From contig JAUHXC010000001.1 in assembly GCA_030427205.1 (NCBI GenBank), positions 868,001 to 932,000 of the forward strand: 64,000 nucleotides of DNA, written 5' to 3'. This document shows, piece by piece, positions 53,547 through 62,105 of the stretch. The notes below the pieces were generated by a model. It did no database searches. It was given only the letters and a program-made list of their open reading frames with translations, and was not told where the DNA came from. The translations under genes were made by a program, and so were the position numbers. Each line of letters starts with the position of its first letter. Positions within the stretch are counted from its first letter, which is position 1. This DNA comes from a bacterium. GTDB lineage: Bacteria; Myxococcota_A; Bradymonadia; UBA7976; UBA1532.

Positions 53547-54698
53547 ATGGACCCGAGCCCCGGCAACCCCTTGCGGGGTCGTTTCACCGCGCTGGGCGAC
53601 GCCCTGCGCGCGCGCTTCATCGAGCGTGACCCCCTGGTCGACGCGGCGCTGGCGGCGCTGGTGGCCGGGCAGCACCTGTTGATCATCGGTCCGCCGGGCA
53701 CCGCCAAGTCGCAGCTGGCCGCGGCGCTGTGTGACGCCGTCGAAGGGGCCCGCGGCTTCGACTGGCTGCTGACCCGCTTCACCACGCCCGAGGAGCTCTT
53801 CGGGCCGGTGAGCCTGGCGGCCCTGGAGCAGGACCGATACGAGCGGCTGACGGCGGGCAAGCTGCCCGAGGCGCACGTGGTCTTCCTCGACGAGGTCTTC
53901 AAAGCCAGCTCCGCCATCCTCAACGCGCTGTTGACCGTGCTCGAGGAGCGCAGGTTCCACAACGGCGCCAGAGCGGTGGACGTGCCGCTGTTGACCCTCA
54001 TCGGCGCGAGCAACGAGCTGCCCGAAGAGGAGGCGCTGCACGCGCTGTACGACCGCTTCCTGCTGCGGGTGGTCGTCGACTACATCGAGCAGGACTTCCG
54101 CTTCGTGCAGCTCTTGACCATGGGCGAGCCCGCGCCGCTGCCGCGCATCACCCTCGACGAGCTCATGACCGCGCGGCGGGCGGCGGCCACGGTGGGGCTC
54201 GACGGGCAGCTGCTGCGCGATCTGCCGGCGCTGCGCACGCGCCTGGGCGAGAAGGGCATCGTGCTCAGCGACCGCCGCTGGCGCAAAGGGCTGTCGGTGC
54301 TGCGCGCCTCGGCGTGGCTCGCCGGGCGGGCCGTCGCCGACGAGCGCGACTTGCCCATGCTGCGCCACGTCTTGTGGAACGACCCCGACGAGCGGGACGA
54401 GGTGGCCGAGGCCCTCGACGGGCTGCTCGCCGCCGAGCAGGTGCGCATGCGTGAGCTCTTGTTCCAAGCCCGGGCGCTGGCCGAATACCCCGCCGAGGCC
54501 GCCGGCGACGACGACGCCATCGCCCGGGCGGCCCTCGAAGCGCGCACCAAGCTCGATCAGATCAAGCGCGAGGCGGAGGGGCTGGTGCAGTCGGCCCATC
54601 GCCGCGGGCGGGACGTCGCCGAGCTGCAGCGCACCGTGACCGAGATCGATCGCCTGCGGGCGGTGGTGCGCCGCTCGCTGGGCACGGCGCTGCAGTGA
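53547..54698 (+). CDS. MoxR/RavA-type AAA+ ATPase
   Basis: A 383-residue protein. ATG 53547 is preferred for the GGAAGCGAG just upstream; an in-frame ATG at 53505 would add 14 residues. Walker A is GPPGTAKS (about 48), Walker B VVFLDEVFK (about 114), and the sensor region is IGASNELPEEEALHALYDRFLLR. This is the RavA branch of MoxR ATPases, which act as chaperones for metal or cofactor insertion together with a VWA-domain partner. That partner gene follows directly with a GTGA overlap. Confidence 0.88.
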   Translation: MDPSPGNPLRGRFTALGDALRARFIERDPLVDAALAALVAGQHLLIIGPPGTAKSQLAAALCDAVEGARGFDWLLTRFTTPEELFGPVSLAALEQDRYERLTAGKLPEAHVVFLDEVFKASSAILNALLTVLEERRFHNGARAVDVPLLTLIGASNELPEEEALHALYDRFLLRVVVDYIEQDFRFVQLLTMGEPAPLPRITLDELMTARRAAATVGLDGQLLRDLPALRTRLGEKGIVLSDRRWRKGLSVLRASAWLAGRAVADERDLPMLRHVLWNDPDERDEVAEALDGLLAAEQVRMRELLFQARALAEYPAEAAGDDDAIARAALEARTKLDQIKREAEGLVQSAHRRGRDVAELQRTVTEIDRLRAVVRRSLGTALQ

Positions 54699-56278
54699 GC
54701 AAAGGCGCGCTGACCGAAGGCGACGCGACCGCCGACGCCCCGCACCTCGTCGGCTTCGACCGCTTCGATCGGCGGGCCTGGCTCGAGGTGGCCGGTCCGG
54801 CGGGCCTGCTGGCGCTCGGCGAGCAGGGCGGGCGGCTGCTGCCGGGCTTCGCGACCCTGGTCGAAGACGTCTTCTACGCGTTCTACAAAGGCGACGCCCG
54901 GCTGCGACCGGCGGAGGATCTGCCCCCGTCGGCCCGGGTGCCGCGGCGGCTGCTGGCCGAGGTCATGGGCGCCCCGCGGTTTTCGGCGACCCGCGACCGG
55001 GCGATGCTCGATCCGGTCGGCGCGGCCCGCGCGGCGCGCACGGTCGGCGAGCGGCTGCTGCGCCTCGTACGCCGCGACGACCTGCTGCTCGAGCGCGAGG
55101 TGCTCGACAGCCACCGCATGCGCGCCGCCGAGCAGGCCCTCGCCGATCTGGAAGAGCGGCGGGCGGCTCTGGAAGAGATGACCGGCGAGGCGGCCCTCGA
55201 CCCCGACGATCCCGGCCCCGATCGCCTGCGGCAGCGGGTGATGGAGATCGAGATGGACGCCGAGATCGAGCTGCGCCGCGAGGCCCTCGACGACGCGGCC
55301 GAGCGGGCCGAGGCCATGGGCGACGAGCTGCCGCGGCCGCTGATGAGCCGCTTGCGCCAGGCGGTGGACGGCCTGCCGCAGAGCCTGATGCAGCTCGACG
55401 CCGAGGTGGAGCAGTTCGGCCGCGAGCTGGGCGGCGGGGTGAAGCTCGACGCCCATCAGCGGCTCGAGCTGGGCGACCGGCTGGCCCGCTCGGAGAAGCT
55501 GCGCAAGCTGGCGGCGCTGGTGGGCGCGTTTCGGCGCATGGCCCGCCGCACCCGCCGGCGCAAGACGCCGCGGCGCGGGCCCGAGGTCTTCGCCGTCGAG
55601 CGCGGGGCCGACGTCTCGCGCTTGCTGGCGGGTGAGCTGTCGGCGCTGCGCCATCCGACGCTGCGGCGGGACGTGCGCCGGCGCTTCGTCGAGGGCGGGC
55701 TGTTGCAATACGCCCTGCGCGGGCCCGACGACCGCGGGCGCGGGCCGATGATCGTCTGCCTCGACGGCAGCGGCAGCATGCGCGGCCCGCGGGAGCTGTG
55801 GGCCAAGGCGGTGACCCTGACCCTGGCCGATCGGGCGCGGCGCCACGGGCGGGCCTGCCGGGCGATCGTCTTCGACGCGCGGCCCGAGGTCTTCGAGCGC
55901 GAGCTGGTGCCGCCGCGTCCGCCGGGCGGCGCGCGGCGCCTGCCCGACAGCGGCGCGATCGTCGAGTTCGCCGAGCACTTCCCCGGCGGCGGCACCGATT
56001 TCGTGCCGCCGCTCGAGGCGGCCCTGGCGGCGCTGGGCGAGAGCCGGTATCGAAAGGGGGACGTGGTCTTCGTCACCGACGGCGAGGCCAGCCTGCCCGC
56101 CGCGTTCGAGCGGCGCTTCGCCGAGGCGAAGGCCCGCCTGGGCTTCCGGGTGCTGGCGGTGCTGGTCGACATCGGCCGGGTGCGCGAGACGACCCTGACC
56201 CGCTTCGCCGACGAGGTGCACCGGGTCTCCGAGCTGACGGGGGAGGCGGCGATGCGCGTGCTGGGGGCGACGACATGA
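54695..56278 (+). CDS. VWA-domain protein, ViaA/CoxE-like
   Basis: A 527-residue protein; GTG start 54695 overlaps the ATPase stop. The N-terminal 330 residues are helical and charged. The C-terminal third is a von Willebrand A domain with metal site DGSGSM (about residue 354) and later Thr and Asp in GGGTDFVPP and FVTDGE. Such proteins pair with MoxR ATPases (RavA-ViaA in E. coli). The stop overlaps the following barrel gene (ATGA). Confidence 0.87.
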   Translation: MSKGALTEGDATADAPHLVGFDRFDRRAWLEVAGPAGLLALGEQGGRLLPGFATLVEDVFYAFYKGDARLRPAEDLPPSARVPRRLLAEVMGAPRFSATRDRAMLDPVGAARAARTVGERLLRLVRRDDLLLEREVLDSHRMRAAEQALADLEERRAALEEMTGEAALDPDDPGPDRLRQRVMEIEMDAEIELRREALDDAAERAEAMGDELPRPLMSRLRQAVDGLPQSLMQLDAEVEQFGRELGGGVKLDAHQRLELGDRLARSEKLRKLAALVGAFRRMARRTRRRKTPRRGPEVFAVERGADVSRLLAGELSALRHPTLRRDVRRRFVEGGLLQYALRGPDDRGRGPMIVCLDGSGSMRGPRELWAKAVTLTLADRARRHGRACRAIVFDARPEVFERELVPPRPPGGARRLPDSGAIVEFAEHFPGGGTDFVPPLEAALAALGESRYRKGDVVFVTDGEASLPAAFERRFAEAKARLGFRVLAVLVDIGRVRETTLTRFADEVHRVSELTGEAAMRVLGATT

Positions 56279-57573
56279 GGCGCACACTCGCCCTCGCCGT
56301 GGCCCTGACGCTGTGCGCCACGCCGGCCGCCGCGATGGTGCCCGGCATCGGCAACATCGCGAAGGCGTTCAGCTTCTCGGTCGGCGCCCGGGTCGGCGCC
56401 GGGGTCTTCGACGGGGCCACCCACCTGGTGCTCAACCCGTGGGCCGGCATGGACGTCGCCGACGGCGCCTTCGCCCTGGCGCTGCAGGCGCCGCTGCGGG
56501 TGCGCTTCTCCGACGCCACCCTGCGCGAGCGCGACTGGGACGAGGGCGCCGACTTCGGCCGGCTGCTGCGCTTCGCCCGCTTCGGCGAGACCGCGCGCCT
56601 GGGCGGGCTGACCGACCTGACCATGGGCCACGGCACGCTGGTGCGGCGCTACCACAACGGCGTCGACGACGATCACCACCGGCTTGGGCTCGAGGTCGAC
56701 TGGCAGGGCGAGTCGCTGCGCATCCAGGCGTTCGCCGACCACGTGCTCGGTCCGCCGGTCTTCGCGGTGCGGGCGGCGATGGCCGTGGCGCCCGATTGGA
56801 CCGTCGGCATCACCTTCGCCGCCGATACCGCCGCGCCGCATACCTTCGACGGCACCGTCGATCAGACCGGGCGGCTGGGCGGCGAGACCGGCGCGTTCAC
56901 CGGGCTGGGGCTCGAGGCGGGCTACGATCTGATCGCGCCCGACGAAGACGGCGTGCTGCAGGCCTATCTGGCCACCCAGCTGCTCGACCGCACCCGCTTC
57001 GGCGCCCACACGGGCCTGGCCGGGGCCGTGCGCTTCGGCGCGGACGACGCGTGGCGCATCGAGGGGCGGCTGGAGGGCATCGGGCTGGCCGAGGGCTACA
57101 TCTGGAGCCCGTTCGACGTGGGCTATCTCATCGACCGCCATCGGCGCCTGCTCGCCGCCGCCGACGACCTGCCGGCGACCCTCGGCGGGCGCGCCGGGCT
57201 GACGGTGGCCTGGGCCGAGGCGATCGTCTTCGGCGCGGAGTACGCCGACACCCTCGAGCCGGGCCGGGCCGACCTGACCGTCTCGCTGCAGGTGCCCACC
57301 GAAGACGTGCAGCTGGCCGCCTTCTGGCATCAACGGGGCGGGCCCGAGCGGGCGTCGGTGCTCGATCCGGCCCAAGCCCTGGCCGCGGCGGCGGCGACGA
57401 TGCAGCTCAGCCCCGGGTGGTGGGTCGACGTGGCCCTCGCCCGGGTCTGGCGCGTGCCGCCGTCCGCCGGGCCCGAGGCCGCCGACGGGGCGATGGGCGA
57501 GCCGCCCGCGGCGCCGGCCTATGAGCCGGGCACGGAGTTCTCGATCACCCTCGAGGCCGCTTTCGACCTGTGA
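56275..57573 (+). CDS. Outer-membrane beta-barrel-like protein
   Basis: A 432-residue protein with a Sec signal (MRRTLALAVALTLCATPAAA, cleavage about residue 20) and long alternating beta strands throughout, ending in a C-terminal strand TLEAAFDL with a hydrophobic last residue. The long strand count suggests a 16-18-stranded porin-like barrel. It is translationally coupled to the VWA gene (ATGA), so the MoxR-VWA pair may serve its assembly or another envelope protein; this is inference. No family is recognised. Confidence 0.6.
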   Translation: MRRTLALAVALTLCATPAAAMVPGIGNIAKAFSFSVGARVGAGVFDGATHLVLNPWAGMDVADGAFALALQAPLRVRFSDATLRERDWDEGADFGRLLRFARFGETARLGGLTDLTMGHGTLVRRYHNGVDDDHHRLGLEVDWQGESLRIQAFADHVLGPPVFAVRAAMAVAPDWTVGITFAADTAAPHTFDGTVDQTGRLGGETGAFTGLGLEAGYDLIAPDEDGVLQAYLATQLLDRTRFGAHTGLAGAVRFGADDAWRIEGRLEGIGLAEGYIWSPFDVGYLIDRHRRLLAAADDLPATLGGRAGLTVAWAEAIVFGAEYADTLEPGRADLTVSLQVPTEDVQLAAFWHQRGGPERASVLDPAQALAAAAATMQLSPGWWVDVALARVWRVPPSAGPEAADGAMGEPPAAPAYEPGTEFSITLEAAFDL

Positions 57574-57623
57574 GCCGGCGGGCGGCCGATCCAGCGGGTC
57601 GACCGCGCCGCCGCGCCCCGCAG

Positions 57624-57652
57624 TTGACGCTGCGCCGGCCCACCGGTAGAAC
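57624..57652 (+). promoter_or_regulatory. Promoter of small lipoprotein gene
   Basis: TTGACG (57624-57629), a 17-nt spacer and TAGAAC (57647-57652), 40 nt before ATG 57693. Confidence 0.5.
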
Positions 57653-57692
57653 CGGGAGACCACTCGGAGACTGTGCCGGAGGAGAGGGACCC

Positions 57693-58115
57693 ATGCGGCG
57701 TATGCTGCTCGCAGCCGGACTCGCGGCGCTGACATTGCCCGCGTGCGGCGGCGCCCAGAAGGCGATGGAAGACCCCGACGCCCACCGGCATCAGGCCAAG
57801 CCGTTGCCGCTCAACAAGGTCATCGTCGACTCGCTGACCTGGGACGTCGACAAGAGCGACTGGAAGATCTTCTTCGTCGAGCAACAGGGGCTGGTGACCG
57901 TCACCACCCACTTCGACACCCCCGGCGGCAACTGCGAGATGTATCTGCGCGACAAATATGGCGCCCAGATGGCCCGCGAGGTGCAGTCGAACAACCAGTA
58001 CGTCAAGCTGGTGCGCCGGATCGTCGAGCCGACCCGGCTCTTCGTCTGGGTCAACTCGTCGAGCGAGAAGTGCTCGACGGGCTACGCCATCGAAGCCCGG
58101 ATCGATCCGGACTGA
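57693..58115 (+). CDS. Small lipoprotein
   Basis: A 140-residue protein with lipobox LPAC (Cys about 18); ATG 57693 has GGAGGAGAGG 8 nt upstream, which is preferred over an in-frame start at 57570 overlapping the barrel gene. The mature part is a single small beta domain (DSLTWDVDKSDWKIFFVEQQ) with two Cys that may pair. No family is recognised. A PP2C phosphatase gene follows 49 nt later. Confidence 0.6.
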   Translation: MRRMLLAAGLAALTLPACGGAQKAMEDPDAHRHQAKPLPLNKVIVDSLTWDVDKSDWKIFFVEQQGLVTVTTHFDTPGGNCEMYLRDKYGAQMAREVQSNNQYVKLVRRIVEPTRLFVWVNSSSEKCSTGYAIEARIDPD

Positions 58116-58164
58116 TGGCCGGCCGCTCACCCGCGACCCCCCACACTGCGCGCGAGGCAAGCCG

Positions 58165-58932
58165 ATGGGGCTGAAGTTCCAGGCCGCCGGGGCCACCGAT
58201 ACCGGGCGGGTGCGCGAGGCCAACGAAGACGCCTTCAGCCTGGTGCCCGCCGAGCGGCTGTGGGTGCTCGCCGACGGCATGGGCGGGCACAGCTCGGGGC
58301 AGGTCGCCAGTCAGATGGCCGTCGAGAAGGTCATCGACTTCATGACCCGCTGGCGGCACGAGCCCGACTTCGAGTGGCCCTTCGAGATCATCGAGAGCCG
58401 CTCGTACGACGAGAACTCGCTGCTCAACGCCGTGCGGGTGGCCAACATCCGCATCTACAACCGCTCCCAGGTCGACCCCGAGTGCGAGGGCATGGGCACG
58501 ACCCTGGTGGTGATGAACTACAGCGAGCAGGTGGGGCTGATCATCGCCCATGTCGGCGACAGCCGCTGCTATCGCCTGCGGGGCAACGACTTCCGCCAGC
58601 TCACCGAAGACCACTCGCTGGTCAACCACCTCAAGCGCTTCTTCCACCTCAGCGACGCCGAGGCCCGGGCCAAGGCCGGCTCGAACGTGATCGTGCGCGC
58701 GGTGGGGCTCGAAGACGACGTCGACGCCGAGCTCAATACCGATCATCCCCAGCCGGGTGATGTCTATATGTCGTGCTCCGACGGGCTCTCCGATCTGGTC
58801 GACGACTGGATCGTGCAGCAGATCCTGCTCGGCAACGAAGACCCGCAGGAGGCGGCCGACGCCCTGGTGCGGGCGGCGAACCGGGCCGGCGGCACCGACA
58901 ACATCACCGTGGTGGTGGTCAAGGTCCACTGA
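58165..58932 (+). CDS. PP2C-type Ser/Thr protein phosphatase
   Basis: A 255-residue protein with all PP2C metal and core motifs in order: NEDAF (about 20), LADGMGGHSSG (about 35), GMGTTLV, HVGDSRCYRL (about 130), SCSDGLSD (about 205) and GGTDNITVVVV (about 242). It should remove phosphate from Ser/Thr residues using two Mn or Mg ions. No kinase gene is adjacent. The downstream gene encodes a multi-domain signalling protein. Confidence 0.93.
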   Translation: MGLKFQAAGATDTGRVREANEDAFSLVPAERLWVLADGMGGHSSGQVASQMAVEKVIDFMTRWRHEPDFEWPFEIIESRSYDENSLLNAVRVANIRIYNRSQVDPECEGMGTTLVVMNYSEQVGLIIAHVGDSRCYRLRGNDFRQLTEDHSLVNHLKRFFHLSDAEARAKAGSNVIVRAVGLEDDVDAELNTDHPQPGDVYMSCSDGLSDLVDDWIVQQILLGNEDPQEAADALVRAANRAGGTDNITVVVVKVH

Positions 58933-58982
58933 GCCCGGCGGCTCTGCATCCCGCCCGTTCGCAGCGCGGCCAACCCGCCGAC

Positions 58983-58994
58983 TTCCGGCCGGAA
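58983..58994. repeat. 12-bp perfect palindrome after PP2C gene
   Basis: TTCCGGCCGGAA, 51 nt past the PP2C stop and 31 nt before the next promoter. It may be an operator or part of a terminator. Confidence 0.35.
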
Positions 58995-59024
58995 TCCCGC
59001 GCGATGTCCATCGCCTGATAGTTG

Positions 59025-59053
59025 TTGGTCACTGCGGTGACGTGGCCTATACT
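59025..59053 (+). promoter_or_regulatory. Promoter of the large DUF4388-type gene
   Basis: TTGGTC (59025-59030), a 17-nt spacer and TATACT (59048-59053). The palindrome GTCAC-TGCG-GTGAC (59028-59041) covers the -35 end and the spacer, a typical operator place. Confidence 0.5.
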
Positions 59054-59140
59054 CGCAACGGGCCGCGCGCGCACGGCCGATGGGGGAGGCCGCGCGGTCG
59101 TCCATTCCAATGGCCGGGGCACCGGCAGGGAGGACAACGC

Positions 59141-61633
59141 GTGGCCGACGATCAGCGGCCCCAGGTCTCAGGCGCGATTCCGGTCGCCCGGCTCGATGAC
59201 CGGTACGCGCTCACCGATCGCACCGGTCACAAGCTCGGCGAAGTGCCGCTCGCGACCATCGTGGGGTTGATCAAACAAGGGCGCCTGTTCCGCACCGACC
59301 GGGTGAGCAAGAACAGCGCGCCGGTTCAGCCGCTCGGCGATCTGCCCGAGTTTCAAGAGCTCTTCAGCCAGCTGCTGCCGACCGCGTTCAACATCGACGG
59401 CACCAACCTGCGGCCGATGCCCGAGCTGTCGGGCACCGCCGATACCCTCACGATCTCGCGCCTCTTCGGCACGCTCTATCGCGAGCGGCGCACCGGGCGC
59501 CTGTTTCTGTGCGAGGCCGATCGCGAGCGCGAGAAGGTCATCTCGTTTCGCCAGGGCACGCCGATCAGCGCCAACTCGAACACCGAGGACGAGTGGCTCG
59601 GCGAGCTGTTGATCAGCCAGGGCATCATCGATCAGCAGACCTTCGAAGAGGCGGTGGCCCACGCCCGGGTCAACGGCAAGCGCATCGGCTCGGCGCTGAT
59701 CTACCTGCAGAAGCTCTCCCCGCGGGAGCTCAAGCGGGCGCTGTCGGTGCAGGCGATGGAGCGGCTGCTCAACGCCTTTCGCATGCAGGGCGGCACCTAT
59801 CAGTTCATCGCCGACGAGTCCGCCGCCGAGGACGAGATCCTGCTCGTCGCCTCGCCGCGGGACATCATCGAGACCGGGCTGTCGGCGGCGCTCGAAGGGC
59901 GCGAGATCAGCCGGATCCTCGAAGGGTATGGCGATCCGGTCTTCAAGGTCGAGGTGCCCGACCACCTCGCCGGCGACCTGCACGACAGCGACAAGACCAT
60001 CCTGCGCCAGCTCGGCCGCGGGCAGCCGCTGAGCCAGTGCATCGACCGGGCGGCCAAGGCGGCCCGGCTGACCCCCGCCGAGTCGAAGCTGCGGGTGCTG
60101 ACCCTCATCAAGATCGGCGTGCTCAAGGTGGGCGGGGCCGAGGTCGAGGGGCTCGAAGAGGTCGTGCACGAGCTCGAGGCCATCGACTTCTACCGCATGC
60201 TCGACGTGCGGCGGGCGGCCTCATCCGACGAGATCGAGCAGGCCTTCGTCGCCAAGCGCGCCGCGTACAAGGGCGAGGCGCAGCCGGGTGATACCGAAGC
60301 GACCCGCCGCCTGCGGGAGAAGATCACCGCCCGCCTCGACCGGGCCCGGCGCACGCTGCTCGACCCGTCCGAGCGGGCGCTCTACGAGCGGGCGCTGCAG
60401 CTCGGGCTCGACTTCCAGCAGCCCGAGGTGCGGCAGCGGCTCGAGAACGAGCAGCTCGTCCAGCGCGGGCGCTCGCTCTTGCGCCAGCAGGACTACGCCG
60501 AGGCGCTCGAAGCCTTCGGCCGGGCGGCGGCGATCAGCCCCGACGACCCGCAGGTCTACGTCGAGCTGGGCTGGGCCCGGTTCCTCGCGTCGGACCACGG
60601 CCCCGAGGCGGCCAGCGCGTCCATCGCCGACGTCGAGCGCGCGCTGCGGCTGTCGAGCGAGATGGACGACGCCTACGTCACCATCGGCAAGATCCACCGG
60701 CTGCGGGGTGATCTGCCCCAGGCCGAGGCGCAGCTGCGCCGCGCGATCGAGATCAACCCCCACAACAACGAAGCCCAGAGTGAGCTGCGGCTGCTGTTCA
60801 CCCGCGAGCTGACCAAGGGCGGGCCCAAGCTCAAGCTCGACCTGAGCGGCGTCGGCTCGCTGTTGCCCAGCATCGGGCTGGCCCTGGTGACGATCATCGG
60901 GCTCTTCATCGGCGCCAACGTGATCGCCGGCGGGGCGACGACGTGGCCCGACGTGGAGAGCGCGCGGGCCGAGGCGATGGCCGGCAGCGGCGGCGACAGC
61001 GACGAAGAGCGCGCGCTGTCCCTGGCGGTGATCGAGCGCCTCAAGGGCGAGGTCGACCTGACGGTGCCCGAAGACGAGCGGGTGCTCGGCAACATCGAGT
61101 ACTACTACCTCGTCGACGACGCCTGGTGGTGGATCCGCCGCGGCGTGCTCCTGCTGATGGGGCTGATCGGCATCTTCGCGGTGCGCCGCGAGAGCTTCGG
61201 CGACCTGTCGCTGTTCGGCCCGAAGCCGGGCTGGATCATGGCGGCGCTGCCGTATGGGCTGCTGCTGGGGTTCTTGACCCCCATACCCGATACGCCGACG
61301 GCCATCGGCCCGGCGATGGGCATGGCGGCGCTCCACGTGATCGCCGAAGTGACGTTCTTCATCGCGTTCCTCGGGCGGGCGTTCCTCGACGAGTTCGAAG
61401 AGCCGGCGATCGCGATCCTGCTGGTGGTGGTGTTCTACGGCCTGTACCGGGCGACGTTCTTCGCGACGCTGGCGGCGCCGGGCACCTTGATGATCTCCGA
61501 CATCCTGCAGTCGGCGGCCTTCGTCGGCGGGGTCTACGGGATCTTGTTGTGGCGCAGCGGCGGGCTTTTTGCGCCGCTGTTGGCTCACCTGCTGCTCATC
61601 GGCATGATGATGTTCCGGGCGACGGCGCTGTGA
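59141..61633 (+). CDS. Multi-domain signalling protein: DUF4388, J-like, TPR, membrane domain
   Basis: An 830-residue protein; start GTG 59141 has GGGAGG about 8 nt upstream. Order: N-terminal GYF-like segment (about 10-65), DUF4388-type domain (about 100-230, LSGTADTLTISRLFGTLYRERRTGRLFL), a helical part, a degenerate J-like segment without HPD (FYRMLDVRRAASSDEIEQAF, about 350), three TPR-like helix pairs (about 430-560), one membrane helix (about 580) and a five- to six-helix membrane domain (about 660-830). The last domain ends GGLFAPLLAHLLLIG and has AEVTFFIAFLGRAF, recalling CPBP/Abi proteases, but the second catalytic motif is not clear. Function unknown. Confidence 0.7.
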   Translation: MADDQRPQVSGAIPVARLDDRYALTDRTGHKLGEVPLATIVGLIKQGRLFRTDRVSKNSAPVQPLGDLPEFQELFSQLLPTAFNIDGTNLRPMPELSGTADTLTISRLFGTLYRERRTGRLFLCEADREREKVISFRQGTPISANSNTEDEWLGELLISQGIIDQQTFEEAVAHARVNGKRIGSALIYLQKLSPRELKRALSVQAMERLLNAFRMQGGTYQFIADESAAEDEILLVASPRDIIETGLSAALEGREISRILEGYGDPVFKVEVPDHLAGDLHDSDKTILRQLGRGQPLSQCIDRAAKAARLTPAESKLRVLTLIKIGVLKVGGAEVEGLEEVVHELEAIDFYRMLDVRRAASSDEIEQAFVAKRAAYKGEAQPGDTEATRRLREKITARLDRARRTLLDPSERALYERALQLGLDFQQPEVRQRLENEQLVQRGRSLLRQQDYAEALEAFGRAAAISPDDPQVYVELGWARFLASDHGPEAASASIADVERALRLSSEMDDAYVTIGKIHRLRGDLPQAEAQLRRAIEINPHNNEAQSELRLLFTRELTKGGPKLKLDLSGVGSLLPSIGLALVTIIGLFIGANVIAGGATTWPDVESARAEAMAGSGGDSDEERALSLAVIERLKGEVDLTVPEDERVLGNIEYYYLVDDAWWWIRRGVLLLMGLIGIFAVRRESFGDLSLFGPKPGWIMAALPYGLLLGFLTPIPDTPTAIGPAMGMAALHVIAEVTFFIAFLGRAFLDEFEEPAIAILLVVVFYGLYRATFFATLAAPGTLMISDILQSAAFVGGVYGILLWRSGGLFAPLLAHLLLIGMMMFRATAL

Positions 61634-61676
61634 GCGCCCCGACGGCCGGATTGGCCCTGAAGGAGGAGTGAGCGAC

Positions 61677-62105
61677 GTGGCGAAGGAGCGAATCCTGGTC
61701 GGTCAGGACGACGCGATCGTCGAGGCCGCCAAGCCATTGATGGCGAAGCTCGACGCCGGCATCGAGCTGGTGGCGGTCGGTGACGGCGCGCGGTGCATCG
61801 TCGCGTTCACCAAGCTGCTCCGGGCCGGCAAGCCGCCGCTGCTCGTGGCCCTCGACGACGATCTGGCCCGCATCGACGGTGAGGGCTGCGCCCGCGCCAT
61901 GCGGGCCATCGAGCGGGCGTTCGGCGCCGACTCGGTGGCGGTGCTGTTCTACGCCGCCGGCGCGGCCGATCCGAGCCGCAGCGCGCTGCTCAAGACCCTC
62001 GGCCGGGCGGTGCACCTGCCCCGGCGCGAAGAGGGCACCGACGCGCAGGCGCTGCGCATGGTCAAGGCGTTCGCCAAGCTGCTCAAGCAGGTCAGGGGGC
62101 AGTGA
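61677..62105 (+). CDS. Degenerate receiver-like protein
   Basis: A 142-residue protein; GTG 61677 is chosen for AGGAGGAG at 61661-61668. The fold reads like a CheY-type receiver: ILVGQDD (acidic pair at the first strand end), VALDDDLARIDG (candidate phospho-Asp at the third strand) and AVLFYAAG where active receivers have Ser/Thr. The usual conserved Lys after strand five is absent (AVHLPRRE). It may be a non-phosphorylated pseudo-receiver. It is coupled to the next gene (TGATG). Confidence 0.6.
   Translation: MAKERILVGQDDAIVEAAKPLMAKLDAGIELVAVGDGARCIVAFTKLLRAGKPPLLVALDDDLARIDGEGCARAMRAIERAFGADSVAVLFYAAGAADPSRSALLKTLGRAVHLPRREEGTDAQALRMVKAFAKLLKQVRGQ

Noticed and set aside
59141..61633. DnaJ co-chaperone
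   Set aside because: The J-like segment lacks HPD and is embedded in a larger signalling protein.
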